Assembly: GCF_015354575.1 (NCBI RefSeq)
Contig: NZ_JACAFQ010000047.1
Location: forward strand, 1 to 33,798
DNA from: Pseudomonas sp. UFMG81
GTDB lineage: Bacteria > Pseudomonadota > Gammaproteobacteria > Pseudomonadales > Pseudomonadaceae
Direction of reading: 5' to 3'
Length of the DNA stretch: 33,798 bases
The notes below the pieces were generated by a model. It had not been told where the DNA came from. It did not search any database and saw only the letters and a program-made list of their open reading frames with translations. Shown in pieces: positions 1 to 7,342 of this stretch. Every line of letters begins with the position of its first letter. Position 1 is the first letter of the stretch. The position numbers and the translations under genes are program-made.

Positions 1-1203
1 GTCGCCGTCATTGGTGGTGGCCCCGCCGGCCTGATGGCCGCCGAAGCCCTGGCCCGGCGCGGCGTGGCCGTTGAGGTGTTCGACGCCATGCCTTCGGTGG
101 GGCGCAAGTTCCTGCTGGCGGGCGTCGGCGGCATGAACATCACCCATTCCGAGCCCTACCCCGCCTTCGTTGGCCGTTATGCCGAGCGCCAGGGTGAGAT
201 CGACGGCCTGCTGCGCGGCTTCGACGCCGACGCCCTGCGCCAGTGGATTCATGGGTTGGGCATCGAAACCTTCGTCGGCACCTCGGGCCGGGTGTTCCCC
301 CGCGACATGAAGGCCGCGCCGCTGCTGCGCGCCTGGCTCAAGCGCCTGCGCGAGGCCGGGGTGGTTATCCACACCCGCCACCGCTGGTTGGGCTGGAATG
401 CCGACGGCGCCTTGCGGATCGCTTATCCACAGGGCGAGTTGCAGGTGCAGGCCGATGCCGTGGTGCTGGCCCTGGGCGGCGGCAGCTGGGCACGCCTGGG
501 CTCGGACGGCGCCTGGATGCCGTTGCTGGGCGAACAGGGTGTGGATATCTCGCCGCTACGGGCCAGCAACTGCGGTTTCGAAGTCGCCGGCTGGAGCGCC
601 TTGCTTGTGGACAAGTTCGCTGGCGCGCCGCTGAAGAACATCGCCCTGAACGTACCCGGCGCCGCGCCGCGCAAGGGCGAGTTCATCCTCACCGCACAGG
701 GGGTGGAAGGCAGCCTGGTATACGCTTGGTCGGCCCAGGTGCGCGAAGCAATCGAGCGCGACGGGCACGGGACGCTGCTGCTCGACCTGCTGCCGGACCG
801 GCCTGTGGACAAGATTGCCCAGGCGTTGGCCAAGCCGCGTGGCTCGCGGTCGATGGCCAAGCACCTGCATGGTCAGTTGGGGATCGATGGGGTCAAGGCG
901 GCGTTGCTGCGCGAGCTGACCGATCAGGCGACCTTCGCTGACCCTGCGCGCCTGGCAGCGGCGATCAAGGCGTTGCCGATCACGCTGGTGCGAGCGCGGC
1001 CGCTGGACGAGGCGATCAGCAGTGCCGGTGGGGTGCGCTTCGAAGCGCTGGATGAGTCGTTGATGCTGCAGGCCATGCCGGGGGTGTTCTGTGCCGGCGA
1101 GATGCTCGACTGGGAAGCGCCGACCGGGGGGTATCTGCTGACGGCGTGCTTTGCCAGTGGCTTGCGCGCGGGGGATGCGGCGGCGGATTGGTTGGTGCGG
1201 TAG
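1..1203 (+). CDS. NAD(P)/FAD-dependent flavoprotein, TIGR03862 (PP4765) family, 5' partial
   Basis: The frame is open from base 1 and starts with VAVIGGGPAGLMAAEALARRG, a dinucleotide-binding GxGxxG motif followed by the first Rossmann helix, so only the start codon and at most a few residues lie upstream. Further family signs are GRKFLLAGVGGMNITHSE near the N terminus and the C-terminal FAD-contact segment MPGVFCAGEMLDWEAPTGGYLL. This is the HI0933/YhiN/BaiN-like flavoprotein group, in the branch TIGR03862 that was named after P. putida PP_4765. These are soluble FAD proteins; the substrate of this branch is unknown to me. The gene ends with TAG at 1201-1203 and is followed by REP elements, then by a convergent helicase gene. 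The family call is firm; no reaction can be assigned from sequence. Confidence 0.9.
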   Translation, partial: VAVIGGGPAGLMAAEALARRGVAVEVFDAMPSVGRKFLLAGVGGMNITHSEPYPAFVGRYAERQGEIDGLLRGFDADALRQWIHGLGIETFVGTSGRVFPRDMKAAPLLRAWLKRLREAGVVIHTRHRWLGWNADGALRIAYPQGELQVQADAVVLALGGGSWARLGSDGAWMPLLGEQGVDISPLRASNCGFEVAGWSALLVDKFAGAPLKNIALNVPGAAPRKGEFILTAQGVEGSLVYAWSAQVREAIERDGHGTLLLDLLPDRPVDKIAQALAKPRGSRSMAKHLHGQLGIDGVKAALLRELTDQATFADPARLAAAIKALPITLVRARPLDEAISSAGGVRFEALDESLMLQAMPGVFCAGEMLDWEAPTGGYLLTACFASGLRAGDAAADWLVR

Positions 1204-1216
1204 GGCTGGAGAATGC

Positions 1217-1408
1217 TGGGGCTGCGTTGCAGCCCTTTCGCGGCACAAGGCCGCTCCTACAAGGGACCGCGATCACCTGTAGGAGCGGCCTTGCCGGGAC
1301 GCCGGACCGGTCGGAAAGGGCCGCAAAGCGGCCCCGACGATCTTGAGGTGTGATCGAGATCCTGGGGGCGCTGCGCACCCCGTTCGCGACACAAGGCCGC
1401 TCCTACAG
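1217..1408. repeat. Cluster of three REP-type palindromic elements
   Basis: Three copies of the Pseudomonas REP core (forms of GTAGGAGCGGCCTTG, read on either strand) lie between the two convergent genes. One minus-oriented copy is at about 1221-1262, a plus-oriented copy at 1277-1336 and a second minus-oriented copy at 1364-1408. The first two face each other and can form a long cruciform or hairpin. They fill most of the 237-nt gap and may act as 3'-end stabilisers or bidirectional terminators for the flanking genes. Confidence 0.85.
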
Positions 1409-1440
1409 AAGACCTGTGCAAGACAGCGGCCCCAGGGATC

Positions 1441-2772
1441 TCAAGGCTTGCGCTTGCGCGGCCCGCCATTGAAGCTCGGTACCTTACGCACCGCCTTGAC
1501 CGCCGGCGCAGCAGCCCCGCCCTCTTCGCTGTCCATCCAGCGCCCCAAGCCACGCTTGGCGCTGTTCTCTTTCGGCTTTTTCGGTTTCTTCGGCTTCTTC
1601 ACCACCTGGCCACTGGCGTCGATCATCGGCACCCGGTGATCAGGGATGAAGTCCGGCTCTTCATGGCGCGGCAGTTGTTGGCGAATCAGTGTCTCGATCG
1701 ACGCCAGCAGCTGCACTTCGTCGGCACACACCAGCGAGATCGCCTCACCCTTGTTGCCGGCACGGCCGGTACGGCCGATACGGTGCACGTAGTCCTCGGC
1801 GACGATCGGCAGGTCGAGGTTGACCACCAACGGCAAGTCGTCGATGTCCAGGCCACGGGCGGCCACGTCGGTGGCCACCAGCACCTGGATCTCGCGGGCC
1901 TTGAAGCTGTCCAGGGCGCGCTGGCGGGTGGCCTGCGGGCGGTCGCCATGGATACCGTCGGCGTTCACCCCTTCGCCCAGCAGGCGCTCGACCAGCTGGT
2001 CCACGCCATTGCGGGTCTTGGCGAACACCAGCACCTGGGTCCAGCGCTGCTTGCGCAGCAGGTGGCAGAACAGGTCGGCCTTGCGCTTTTTATCCACAGG
2101 CACCAGCCACTGCTTGACAGTGGTGGCGGCGGCGTTGCGCGGGCTGACTTCGATGCTCAGCGGGTCGTTCAGGGCAAGCCCGGCGAGCATGCGGATCTGT
2201 TCGGAGAAGGTGGCGGAGAACAGCAGGGTCTGGCGCTTGCGCGGCAGCGCGGCATACACCGCTTGCAGTTCTTCGGCGAAGCCCAGGTCGAGCATGCGGT
2301 CGGCTTCGTCGAGCACCAGGGTCTGCACCTGGCCGAACTTGATGGCGTTCTGGCGGAACAGGTCGAGCAGCCGCCCAGGGGTGGCCACCAGCAGGTCCAC
2401 GCCACGGCGCAGGCGCATCATCTGCGGGTTGATGCTGACCCCGCCGTACACCGCGTAGGTGGACAGCGGCAGGTTCTCGGCGTATTCGCGGATATTGGCG
2501 TGGACCTGCTCGGCCAGCTCGCGGGTGGGCACCAGCACCAGCGCGCGGATCGAGTTGCTGGCCACCTTCTCGCCCTCCAGGGCCAGGCGCTGCAACACCG
2601 GCAGGGCGAAGCCGGCGGTCTTGCCGGTGCCGGTCTGGGCGGCGGCCATCAGGTCGCGGCCGGCGAGCACGGCGGGGATGGCCTTGGCCTGGACCGGGGT
2701 GGGGGTGGTGTAGTCCAGCGTCTGCAAGGTGCGCAGCAGCGGTTCGATCAGGCCGAGTTTGGCGAAATTCAT
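1441..2772 (-). CDS. rhlE: DEAD-box ATP-dependent RNA helicase, RhlE type
   Basis: The 443-residue protein has all core DEAD-box motifs in order: a Q-motif region (LDYTTPTPVQ, about residues 19-28), Walker A AQTGTGKT (45-52), PTRELA, TPGRLLD, DEAD (155-158), SATFS, and HRIGRTGRAG near residue 340. The C-terminal tail is rich in Lys and Pro (repeated KKP) and ends in Arg/Lys, typical of the RNA-binding tails of RhlE proteins. The family unwinds short RNA duplexes in ribosome assembly and mRNA turnover in the cytoplasm. The start at 2772 (MNFAKLG) was chosen because the known family N terminus begins there; the frame stays open 49 codons further upstream into REP sequence, which is not protein-like. 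Pseudomonads carry more than one RhlE paralogue. This may be the RhlE1 form by synteny, but that is inference. Confidence 0.93.
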   Translation of the reverse strand: MNFAKLGLIEPLLRTLQTLDYTTPTPVQAKAIPAVLAGRDLMAAAQTGTGKTAGFALPVLQRLALEGEKVASNSIRALVLVPTRELAEQVHANIREYAENLPLSTYAVYGGVSINPQMMRLRRGVDLLVATPGRLLDLFRQNAIKFGQVQTLVLDEADRMLDLGFAEELQAVYAALPRKRQTLLFSATFSEQIRMLAGLALNDPLSIEVSPRNAAATTVKQWLVPVDKKRKADLFCHLLRKQRWTQVLVFAKTRNGVDQLVERLLGEGVNADGIHGDRPQATRQRALDSFKAREIQVLVATDVAARGLDIDDLPLVVNLDLPIVAEDYVHRIGRTGRAGNKGEAISLVCADEVQLLASIETLIRQQLPRHEEPDFIPDHRVPMIDASGQVVKKPKKPKKPKENSAKRGLGRWMDSEEGGAAAPAVKAVRKVPSFNGGPRKRKP

Positions 2773-2846
2773 GGCAATACCGTCAGGGGGTTCAGCGAAG
2801 CTGGCAAGTCTACCGCAGCACCACGACGGCCCAAAGGGTAAAGGCC

Positions 2847-2922
2847 CCTGTGGGAGCGGGTTTAGCCGCGAATGCGAGGGTGGGCCCAGCGCCGTATTCG
2901 CGGGTAAACCCGCTTCCACAGT
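2847..2922. repeat. REP pair (BIME-like inverted repeat)
   Basis: Two inverted REP copies face each other: CTGTGGGAGCGGGTTTAGCC at the left and GGTAAACCCGCTTCCACAG at the right, around a central GGGTGGGCCCAG. This is the GTGGGAGCGGG sub-family rather than the GTAGGAGCGGCC type seen at 1217-1408. It lies in the 151-nt gap between two minus-strand genes and stops one base short of the exporter's TAA codon, so it would form a 3' hairpin on that transcript. Confidence 0.85.
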
Positions 2923-2923
2923 G

Positions 2924-3844
2924 TTATTTGCACACCTGCTCTTTCAAGCCCACCGGCTGCTCCGGCGCCCTGCGCCATTGCGGCAGGCCGATCAGCACCA
3001 CCGCGCCGATGATCACCGCCATGGCCACGCACTCTTCGGCGCCGATCTGCTCGCCGGCGAAGACGATCCCCAGCAGCACCGCCACCGCCGGGTTGACGTA
3101 GGCGTAGCTGGTGGCTGCGGCCGGGCGCACGTGCTTGAGCAGGTACATGTACGAACTGAAGGCGAGGATCGAACCGAACAGCACCAGGTAGGCCAGCGCG
3201 CCCCAACCGGCGGCGCTGGGCATTTGCGTCAGGCGCTCGCCGCTGACGGCGCTGCCGATCAACAGCGCGGCGCCCCCGACCAGCATTTCGGCGGCACTGG
3301 CCATGGCGCCCTGGGGCAACGGCAGGCTCTTGCTCCACACCGAACCGAACGCCCAGGCCGCGGCGGCGAACAGGATCAACGCCGCGCCCATGGGGCTGGC
3401 CTGCAGGTTCGAGCCCAGGTTGAGCATGCCGATACCGACCAACCCAAGGGCGATCCCGGCCCATTCCAGGCGCGAGTTGCGGTGGCCGAAGAACAAACCG
3501 AACACCAGGGTGAACAGCGGCACGGTGGCCACCGCCAGGGCCGCCACGCCAGAGGCGACACCGGCATGCTCGGCCAGGGTCACGCCGCCGTTGCCGCAAC
3601 TGAGCAGCAAAAAGCCGATCGCCCCGGCCGCGCGCCACTGTGGCCAGGTGGGCGCCGGCACACCGCGCCAGCGCAAAAAGCCATACAGCAGGCCGCCAGC
3701 GATCACGAAACGCACGCCGGCCATCAGCATCGGCGGCCAGGACTCCACGCCAATGCGGATGAACAGGTAGGTGGAACCCCAGACCAGGTACAGGGCGAGG
3801 AAGGCGCCGATAAGCAACCAGGGGATGCGGCGGGAGGCAGGCAT
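2924..3844 (-). CDS. yedA: EamA/DMT-family exporter, YedA-like
   Basis: This 306-residue, very hydrophobic protein has about ten predicted transmembrane segments in two EamA repeats. The first begins ALYLVWGSTYLFIRIGVESWPP, a typical start of YedA-like transporters. The second repeat starts near residue 155 (GAALILFAAAAWAFGSVWSK) and ends with VNPAVAVLLGIVFAGEQI, the conserved PxxA...GE signature. Members are inner-membrane drug/metabolite exporters; the substrate cannot be read from the sequence. It is transcribed divergently from the Lrp/AsnC regulator at 3998 with a 153-nt shared gap, an arrangement common for amino-acid or metabolite exporters under a local Lrp-type regulator. Length is normal for the family and the frame is intact. 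Confidence 0.9.
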   Translation of the reverse strand: MPASRRIPWLLIGAFLALYLVWGSTYLFIRIGVESWPPMLMAGVRFVIAGGLLYGFLRWRGVPAPTWPQWRAAGAIGFLLLSCGNGGVTLAEHAGVASGVAALAVATVPLFTLVFGLFFGHRNSRLEWAGIALGLVGIGMLNLGSNLQASPMGAALILFAAAAWAFGSVWSKSLPLPQGAMASAAEMLVGGAALLIGSAVSGERLTQMPSAAGWGALAYLVLFGSILAFSSYMYLLKHVRPAAATSYAYVNPAVAVLLGIVFAGEQIGAEECVAMAVIIGAVVLIGLPQWRRAPEQPVGLKEQVCK

Positions 3845-3935
3845 GGCAGGACACTCGAAATCCGTTTACGGTGGCTTAGTTTAGAAAGGGCGCCGCGCAA
3901 ACTTAAGTTACAAAACACGTTTAAAACACCACAAC

Positions 3936-3983
3936 ACTTTGCATTGCATGGTTCTGCAGCAGTCTTGCCATCGATTGCAAAGT
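3936..3983. promoter_or_regulatory. Candidate Lrp/AsnC operator: 8-bp perfect inverted repeat
   Basis: ACTTTGCA at 3936-3943 and TGCAAAGT at 3976-3983 are exact reverse complements, 40 bp start to start (about four helical turns), around a central CTGCAG. They lie in the gap shared by the divergent exporter and regulator genes, with the right arm ending 14 nt before the regulator ATG. Lrp-type octamers bind spaced half-sites on one DNA face, so this fits autoregulation. The assignment is inference; the repeat itself is seen directly. Confidence 0.4.
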
Positions 3984-3997
3984 CACCAGGAATCGCC

Positions 3998-4456
3998 ATG
4001 GACAAGTACGACCGCATGCTCCTCGCCGCCCTGCTGGAAAACGGCCGGGCCACCTATGCGCAACTGGCGCGCCAGGTGAATCTTTCGGCCCCGGCGGTGG
4101 CCGAGCGGGTGGCCAAGCTTGAGGCCAGCGGGGTGATCAGTGGCTACACCGCCAAGGTCGACCTGGAGAAGATCGGCCTGCCTATCCAGTGCGTGATCGA
4201 GCTGCGCCTGGCCAGCCACGGCAACCAGCAGGCCTATGAGGCGCTGGAGAAGATCCCCGAGCTGACCGAATGCCACCGGGTCACCGGCGACCCTTGCGTG
4301 ATCATGCAGGCGGCGGTGGCGTCGATGAGCGAGCTGGAGGCGCTGATCAACCGGGTGTCGCAGCTGGGGTTCAGCAAGACCTCGATCATTCTGTCGAGCG
4401 CGGTGGAACGGCGGGTGCCGCTGGGGCATCTGGAGGGCAATGGCAAGAAGAGTTGA
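3998..4456 (+). CDS. Lrp/AsnC family transcriptional regulator (next to exporter)
   Basis: The 152-residue protein starts MDKYDRMLLAALLENGRATY, the classic Lrp N terminus, followed by a winged helix-turn-helix (LARQVNLSAPAVAERVAKLEASGVI, about residues 23-47) and the RAM/AsnC ligand-binding domain from about residue 60. The conserved ligand-loop pattern appears as ECHRVTGDPCVIMQA. Such proteins form dimers or octamers that sense amino acids and control transport or catabolic genes. The start at 3998 is preceded by CACCAGG. The frame is also open far upstream, but that stretch overlaps the exporter and is not protein-like. The divergent exporter is the obvious target. The effector amino acid is unknown. 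Confidence 0.92.
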   Translation: MDKYDRMLLAALLENGRATYAQLARQVNLSAPAVAERVAKLEASGVISGYTAKVDLEKIGLPIQCVIELRLASHGNQQAYEALEKIPELTECHRVTGDPCVIMQAAVASMSELEALINRVSQLGFSKTSIILSSAVERRVPLGHLEGNGKKS

Positions 4457-4463
4457 AATACCA

Positions 4464-4517
4464 ATCGCGGGGCAAGCCCGCTCCCACGCACTTGTGGGAG
4501 CGGGCTTGCCCCGCGAT
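4464..4517. repeat. Perfect 24-bp inverted REP pair between convergent genes
   Basis: The left arm at 4464-4487 (starts ATCGCGGGGCAAGCCCGC) and the right arm at 4494-4517 are exact reverse complements around a 6-nt spacer. The element fills the 67-nt space between the converging Lrp-type gene and the NYN-domain gene, so it may serve as a shared 3' hairpin. It belongs to the GTGGGAGCGGGCTTGCC sub-family. Confidence 0.9.
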
Positions 4518-4523
4518 CATCAT

Positions 4524-5003
4524 TCAATGGCGCAGCAGCAGCTTGCCCTCGATCGGCACGTAGCGGCTGGCCGCGCGGATCACCGACAACGCCGTCAGCC
4601 CAGGCACGCCGTAGACCACCGTTTCGATGCCATAACGCTGCATCGCCCGCTCCAGCAACAGGTCGAAATCGCCATCGCCGGAGGCCAGCACCACCTGATC
4701 GACCCGCGCGGCGGCCTCGATCACGTCAAGGGTGATACCCACGTCCCAGTCGCCCTTGGCCGAGCCGTCGGCGCGCTGGATATAGGGTTTGAGGCGCACC
4801 TGGAAACCGAGGTTGCGCAGGATCTGCTGGAACTGTTGCTGCTTGGCGTCGCCACGGTCGATGGCGTAGGCCACCGCTTCGACGATCTGCCCTTCGCGGC
4901 TGACTTCGGCCCACAGCGCGGCATAGTTGAAATGGCAGCCGTGGCCCTGGCGAACCGTGTAGTAGAGGTTCTGCACGTCGGCGAACAGGGCGATTTTCTT
5001 CAC
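4524..5003 (-). CDS. NYN-domain (LabA/DUF88-type, PIN-like) protein
   Basis: The 159-residue protein starts VKKIALFADVQNLYYTVRQ, with the first acidic residue of the NYN/PIN nuclease fold in FADVQN. It continues with KGDWDVGITLDVI and VVLASGDGDFDLLLERAMQRYG, which carry the other conserved Asp residues (WDVGITLD and SGDGDFD). This is the LabA/DUF88 pattern, related to metal-dependent RNases. A GTG start at 5003 is chosen: it precedes the first conserved strand and has GACGAGG about ten bases upstream. The longer open frame continues into a REP element and is not protein-like. All catalytic-type Asp residues are present, so RNase activity is plausible but unproven. A REP pair separates it from the upstream DUF2076 gene on the same strand. 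Confidence 0.88.
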   Translation of the reverse strand: MKKIALFADVQNLYYTVRQGHGCHFNYAALWAEVSREGQIVEAVAYAIDRGDAKQQQFQQILRNLGFQVRLKPYIQRADGSAKGDWDVGITLDVIEAAARVDQVVLASGDGDFDLLLERAMQRYGIETVVYGVPGLTALSVIRAASRYVPIEGKLLLRH

Positions 5004-5030
5004 GCGTGAGTACCTCGTCGGGTCCGTGTA

Positions 5031-5137
5031 GGGGGCTGCTTTGCAGCCCTTTCGCGACACAAGGCCGCTCCTACAGGTGTTCGCGTAAACCTGTAGGAGC
5101 GGCCTTGTGTCGCGAAAGGGGCGCAAAGCGCCCCCCG
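5031..5137. repeat. Long inverted REP pair
   Basis: A left copy (GGGGGCTGCTTTGCAGCCC, then TTTCGCGACACAAGGCCGC) is mirrored by a right copy (CTGTAGGAGCGGCCTTGTG, then TCGCGAAAGGGGCGC). The inner arms are a near-perfect inverted repeat and each outer end carries its own small hairpin. It lies between the DUF2076 gene and the NYN gene, both on the minus strand. Confidence 0.88.
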
Positions 5138-5163
5138 GAATGTCGGCGAGTATGCCAGAGCCC

Positions 5164-5901
5164 TCAGACGTAGTCGTCGTCCGAGAAGAAGCCACCGTCG
5201 TCACCGCCGTAGTCGGTATCGGCGAAACCACCCTGGTCAGCACCCCAACCACCGTTGTCGGCCACCTGCTGCTGGCCGCCCTGGTCATTCCAGCCACCCT
5301 GGTCGCTGGCCGGCGCCGGTTCTTCCTTGATCACCTCGACCACTTCCTCAGGCTGCGCGTTATGGTTGAACAGGCTGCTGATGCCCTGGGCCAGCAACAC
5401 ACCGCCCGCCACCCCGGCGGCGGTCTGCATGGCACCGCCGAGGAAGCTGCTGGCACCACCGCGCGCAGGCGCGGCACCGAAGCCTTGCTGTGGCGGCGGT
5501 GGTGGTGCATAGGCTTGCGGCGCCGACTCACGCCAGCCGCCGCCGGCAGTGGGTGGCGGTGCGACCGAGCGCTGCGGCTCGGGGCTGCGGTTGCCGCCAC
5601 CGAACAGGCCGGACAGGAAACCACCGCCGCTGGTGGCAGTGCTGCTTGGGCGCGAAGCCTCGGCCTGGGCCCGGGCTTGCTTGAGTTCGGTTTCGAGCTG
5701 CTTGTTCTGCTCGTCCAGGCGCTTGAGCGCCGCTTCCTGCACCAGGATCGCCTGGGCCATGTAGTACGGCGCCGCCGGCTGCTCGCGCAGGCGCGCTTCG
5801 ATATGCGCCTGGGCCTGGGGATCGCGCGGCTGCGCAGGATCCTCGGCGTGCTTGAGGCGGCCGAACAGGCCGTCGATCAGGGTTTGTTCTTCAGTGTTCA
5901 T
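5164..5901 (-). CDS. DUF2076 domain-containing protein
   Basis: The 245-residue protein starts MNTEEQTLIDGLFGRLKHAE, a DUF2076 N terminus. The first 100 residues are helical and charged and include a coiled-coil-like stretch (EAALKRLDEQNKQLETELKQA). The middle is Gly/Pro/Ala-rich with GGGFLSGLFGGGN and GASSFLGGAMQTAAGVAGGVLLAQGI, a small hydrophobic Gly-rich segment. The C terminus is strongly acidic and Gly-rich, ending GGFFSDDDYV. There is no signal peptide. Function is unknown; the hydrophobic middle plus acidic tail suggests a membrane-associated or assembling protein, which is inference. The start at 5901 has GAGG eight bases upstream; ten extra codons upstream lack support. It is divergent from the yciC-like gene. 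Confidence 0.88.
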   Translation of the reverse strand: MNTEEQTLIDGLFGRLKHAEDPAQPRDPQAQAHIEARLREQPAAPYYMAQAILVQEAALKRLDEQNKQLETELKQARAQAEASRPSSTATSGGGFLSGLFGGGNRSPEPQRSVAPPPTAGGGWRESAPQAYAPPPPPQQGFGAAPARGGASSFLGGAMQTAAGVAGGVLLAQGISSLFNHNAQPEEVVEVIKEEPAPASDQGGWNDQGGQQQVADNGGWGADQGGFADTDYGGDDGGFFSDDDYV

Positions 5902-5950
5902 CGGGGCAACCTCGTGCGCTGAACAGGACATCGGACAGCGTCAAAGATGG

Positions 5951-5983
5951 GGCCCCGGGCCAGGTGATTCAATCGCCGGGGCC
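5951..5983. other. Inverted repeat in a divergent promoter region
   Basis: GGCCCCGG (5951-5958) and CCGGGGCC (5976-5983) are perfect reverse complements separated by 17 nt, in the gap between the divergent DUF2076 and yciC-like genes. A run of six T lies 8 nt after the right arm, but no plus-strand gene precedes it. An operator role is possible but unproven. Confidence 0.35.
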
Positions 5984-5992
5984 ATGAAACTT

Positions 5993-6022
5993 TTTTCAGC
6001 AAGGGCTGCTCTGGGCTAAAGT
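5993..6022 (+). promoter_or_regulatory. Candidate sigma-70 promoter of the yciC-like gene
   Basis: TTTTCA at 5993-5998 and TAAAGT at 6017-6022 are separated by 18 nt and lie 36 nt before the ATG at 6058. TAAAGT is a frequent Pseudomonas -10 form. This is read by eye only. Confidence 0.4.
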
Positions 6023-6057
6023 GACGCCCTGCTCTTTCTGCCATGCGATGTTGACCG

Positions 6058-6714
6058 ATGAATCCGCTGAGCGTTCTGCGCGACTCCCTGTACTTTTTCC
6101 GCCGCCACCTGACCAGCATCCTGCAGCTGTGCCTGCCGTTGGTGGTGCTCGAAGCCCTGTTCACCCAACTGCTGTACCGCCAACTGGGCGAACAGGCCTC
6201 GCCGGCCTACGGCATGCTGGTCAGCCTGCTGTTCTACCCGCTGTACAGCGCCGCGCTGATCCTCTACCTCGATACCCGCAGCAACGGCAGCGACATCGCC
6301 AAGCGCAACCTGTTCGCCCGCGCGGTGCAGCTGTGGCCGGCATTGGCCCTGCTGATCCTGATCAGCTCGCTGCTGATCATGGCAGGCCTGGCGCTGTTCA
6401 TCTTCCCGGGCGTGTGGATCATGGTGAATCTGGTGTTCGCCGAGTACCTGCTGGTGCTGCGCGGCCTGCCGGTGATCGAGTCGATGCGCACCAGCGCGCG
6501 CATGACCACCGGGCACTTCCTGCGCATCATGGTCTGCATGCTGGCGGTGCTGGCACCGCTGTGGCTGATCGACGGCCTGCTGCTGAGCGCGTTCCCCGAA
6601 CCACAAGGGGGTGTGCAACTGCTGCTCGACAGCCTCAGCGGCTTCCTCCAGTTGTTCAGCACCGTGGTCCTGTATCGCCTGTTCATGCTGCTGGAGAGCG
6701 AAGCCAGCGCCTGA
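6058..6714 (+). CDS. YciC/UPF0259-like inner-membrane protein
   Basis: The 218-residue protein begins MNPLSVLRDSLYFFRRHLTSILQLCLPLVVLEALF and has about six hydrophobic segments. Family-typical stretches are IFPGVWIMVNLVFAEYLLVLRGLPVIESMRTSARMTTGHFLRIM and a final membrane segment with LYRLFMLLESEASA. This matches the YciC family of poly-topic inner-membrane proteins, whose biochemical role is not established. It stands alone behind its own candidate promoter, divergent from the DUF2076 gene; an unrecognised gene follows 129 nt downstream. Confidence 0.85.
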   Translation: MNPLSVLRDSLYFFRRHLTSILQLCLPLVVLEALFTQLLYRQLGEQASPAYGMLVSLLFYPLYSAALILYLDTRSNGSDIAKRNLFARAVQLWPALALLILISSLLIMAGLALFIFPGVWIMVNLVFAEYLLVLRGLPVIESMRTSARMTTGHFLRIMVCMLAVLAPLWLIDGLLLSAFPEPQGGVQLLLDSLSGFLQLFSTVVLYRLFMLLESEASA

Positions 6715-6784
6715 GCGGGGAAGCCGCGAAACCCCGCTACAACCAGGAAACCGTTCAAGCTGCCACGCTTCCCGCTTGCTGCCT

Positions 6785-6829
6785 AAGGTGCTCGCGCCGG
6801 CCCGGACTTCAGCCGGCGCACTGCACCTT
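6785..6829 (+). promoter_or_regulatory. Strong hairpin directly in front of a ribosome-binding site
   Basis: AAGGTGC (6785-6791) pairs with GCACCTT (6823-6829), and inside it GCGCCGGC (6794-6801) pairs with GCCGGCGC (6812-6819). This gives 15 base pairs with a small internal loop and a 10-nt apical loop. The next base but one begins AGGAG, the Shine-Dalgarno sequence of the gene at 6844. No T tract follows, so it is not a normal terminator. It may control or insulate translation of the downstream gene. Confidence 0.5.
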
Positions 6830-6843
6830 CAGGAGAGCACAGC

Positions 6844-7335
6844 ATGAGCAATTCCCTCCCCACCAACGCCTGGGCCGATGGCCTTTCGTTCATCGGCCAG
6901 ATCTACCTGCGCCAGGACCAACGTTGGGTACCTGTCCACCTGCAAGCCACACGCCACGATTTCAGCTTTGGGGTGGATGTACGTGGCGACACGGGCTGGC
7001 TGCAGACAGGGGGCGACGACCCGGCCGAGGCGTTCCTGTTCCGGTTTCACTCCAAAGGGCCGGAGCGCCTGCACTTCAGGATTTCACTGGCCAGCGATAG
7101 CGCGCGTCAGCTCGGCGTCGACCGCAATGGACGCCTCGGTCTCTATCCAGAAGCAAGCGCGGCAACGTACTGGAAGGTGCAACCGCTCGAATGGCAACAG
7201 GATCAGGTGCGCTGTCTGCTCCGTGACCACCTGGGCCATCAGGTCAAGGCATTGCCGGGTAGCGGCCCGGATGAGACCGGCCTCACTGTTGAAGCCGGTG
7301 ACTTGCGCGAGTACCTCATCGTTCGGGCGCTCTGA
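6844..7335 (+). CDS. Hypothetical 163-residue protein, possibly beta-trefoil-like
   Basis: I do not recognise this protein. It has no signal peptide or membrane segment. The sequence looks beta-rich with alternating Trp/Tyr/Phe and polar residues: GLSFIGQIYLRQDQRWVPVHL, then FLFRFHSKGPERLHFRI, then LGVDRNGRLGLYPEASAATYW, then VRCLLRDHLGHQVKAL. The phrase LGVDRNGRLGLYP...YWKV resembles repeats of beta-trefoil (fascin/ricin-like) proteins, which is inference only. Good support for a real gene comes from AGGAG ten bases before the ATG, a length typical of a single domain, and a strong hairpin in the leader. It ends 7 nt from the convergent hrpB gene, so the two 3' ends leave no room for a separate terminator. 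Confidence 0.75.
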   Translation: MSNSLPTNAWADGLSFIGQIYLRQDQRWVPVHLQATRHDFSFGVDVRGDTGWLQTGGDDPAEAFLFRFHSKGPERLHFRISLASDSARQLGVDRNGRLGLYPEASAATYWKVQPLEWQQDQVRCLLRDHLGHQVKALPGSGPDETGLTVEAGDLREYLIVRAL

Positions 7336-7342
7336 GGGTCGC

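Noticed and set aside
2729..3997. N-terminal extension of the Lrp/AsnC gene at 3998 (open for about 420 further codons upstream)
   Set aside because: The stretch is antisense to the exporter, is His/Gln/Gly-rich and lacks Lrp features; the classic Lrp N terminus starts at 3998.
5951..5996. Hairpin GGCCCCGG/CCGGGGCC followed by TTTTTT read as a plus-strand terminator
   Set aside because: No plus-strand gene precedes it, the loop is 17 nt and the T run starts 8 nt after the stem; kept only as an inverted repeat.
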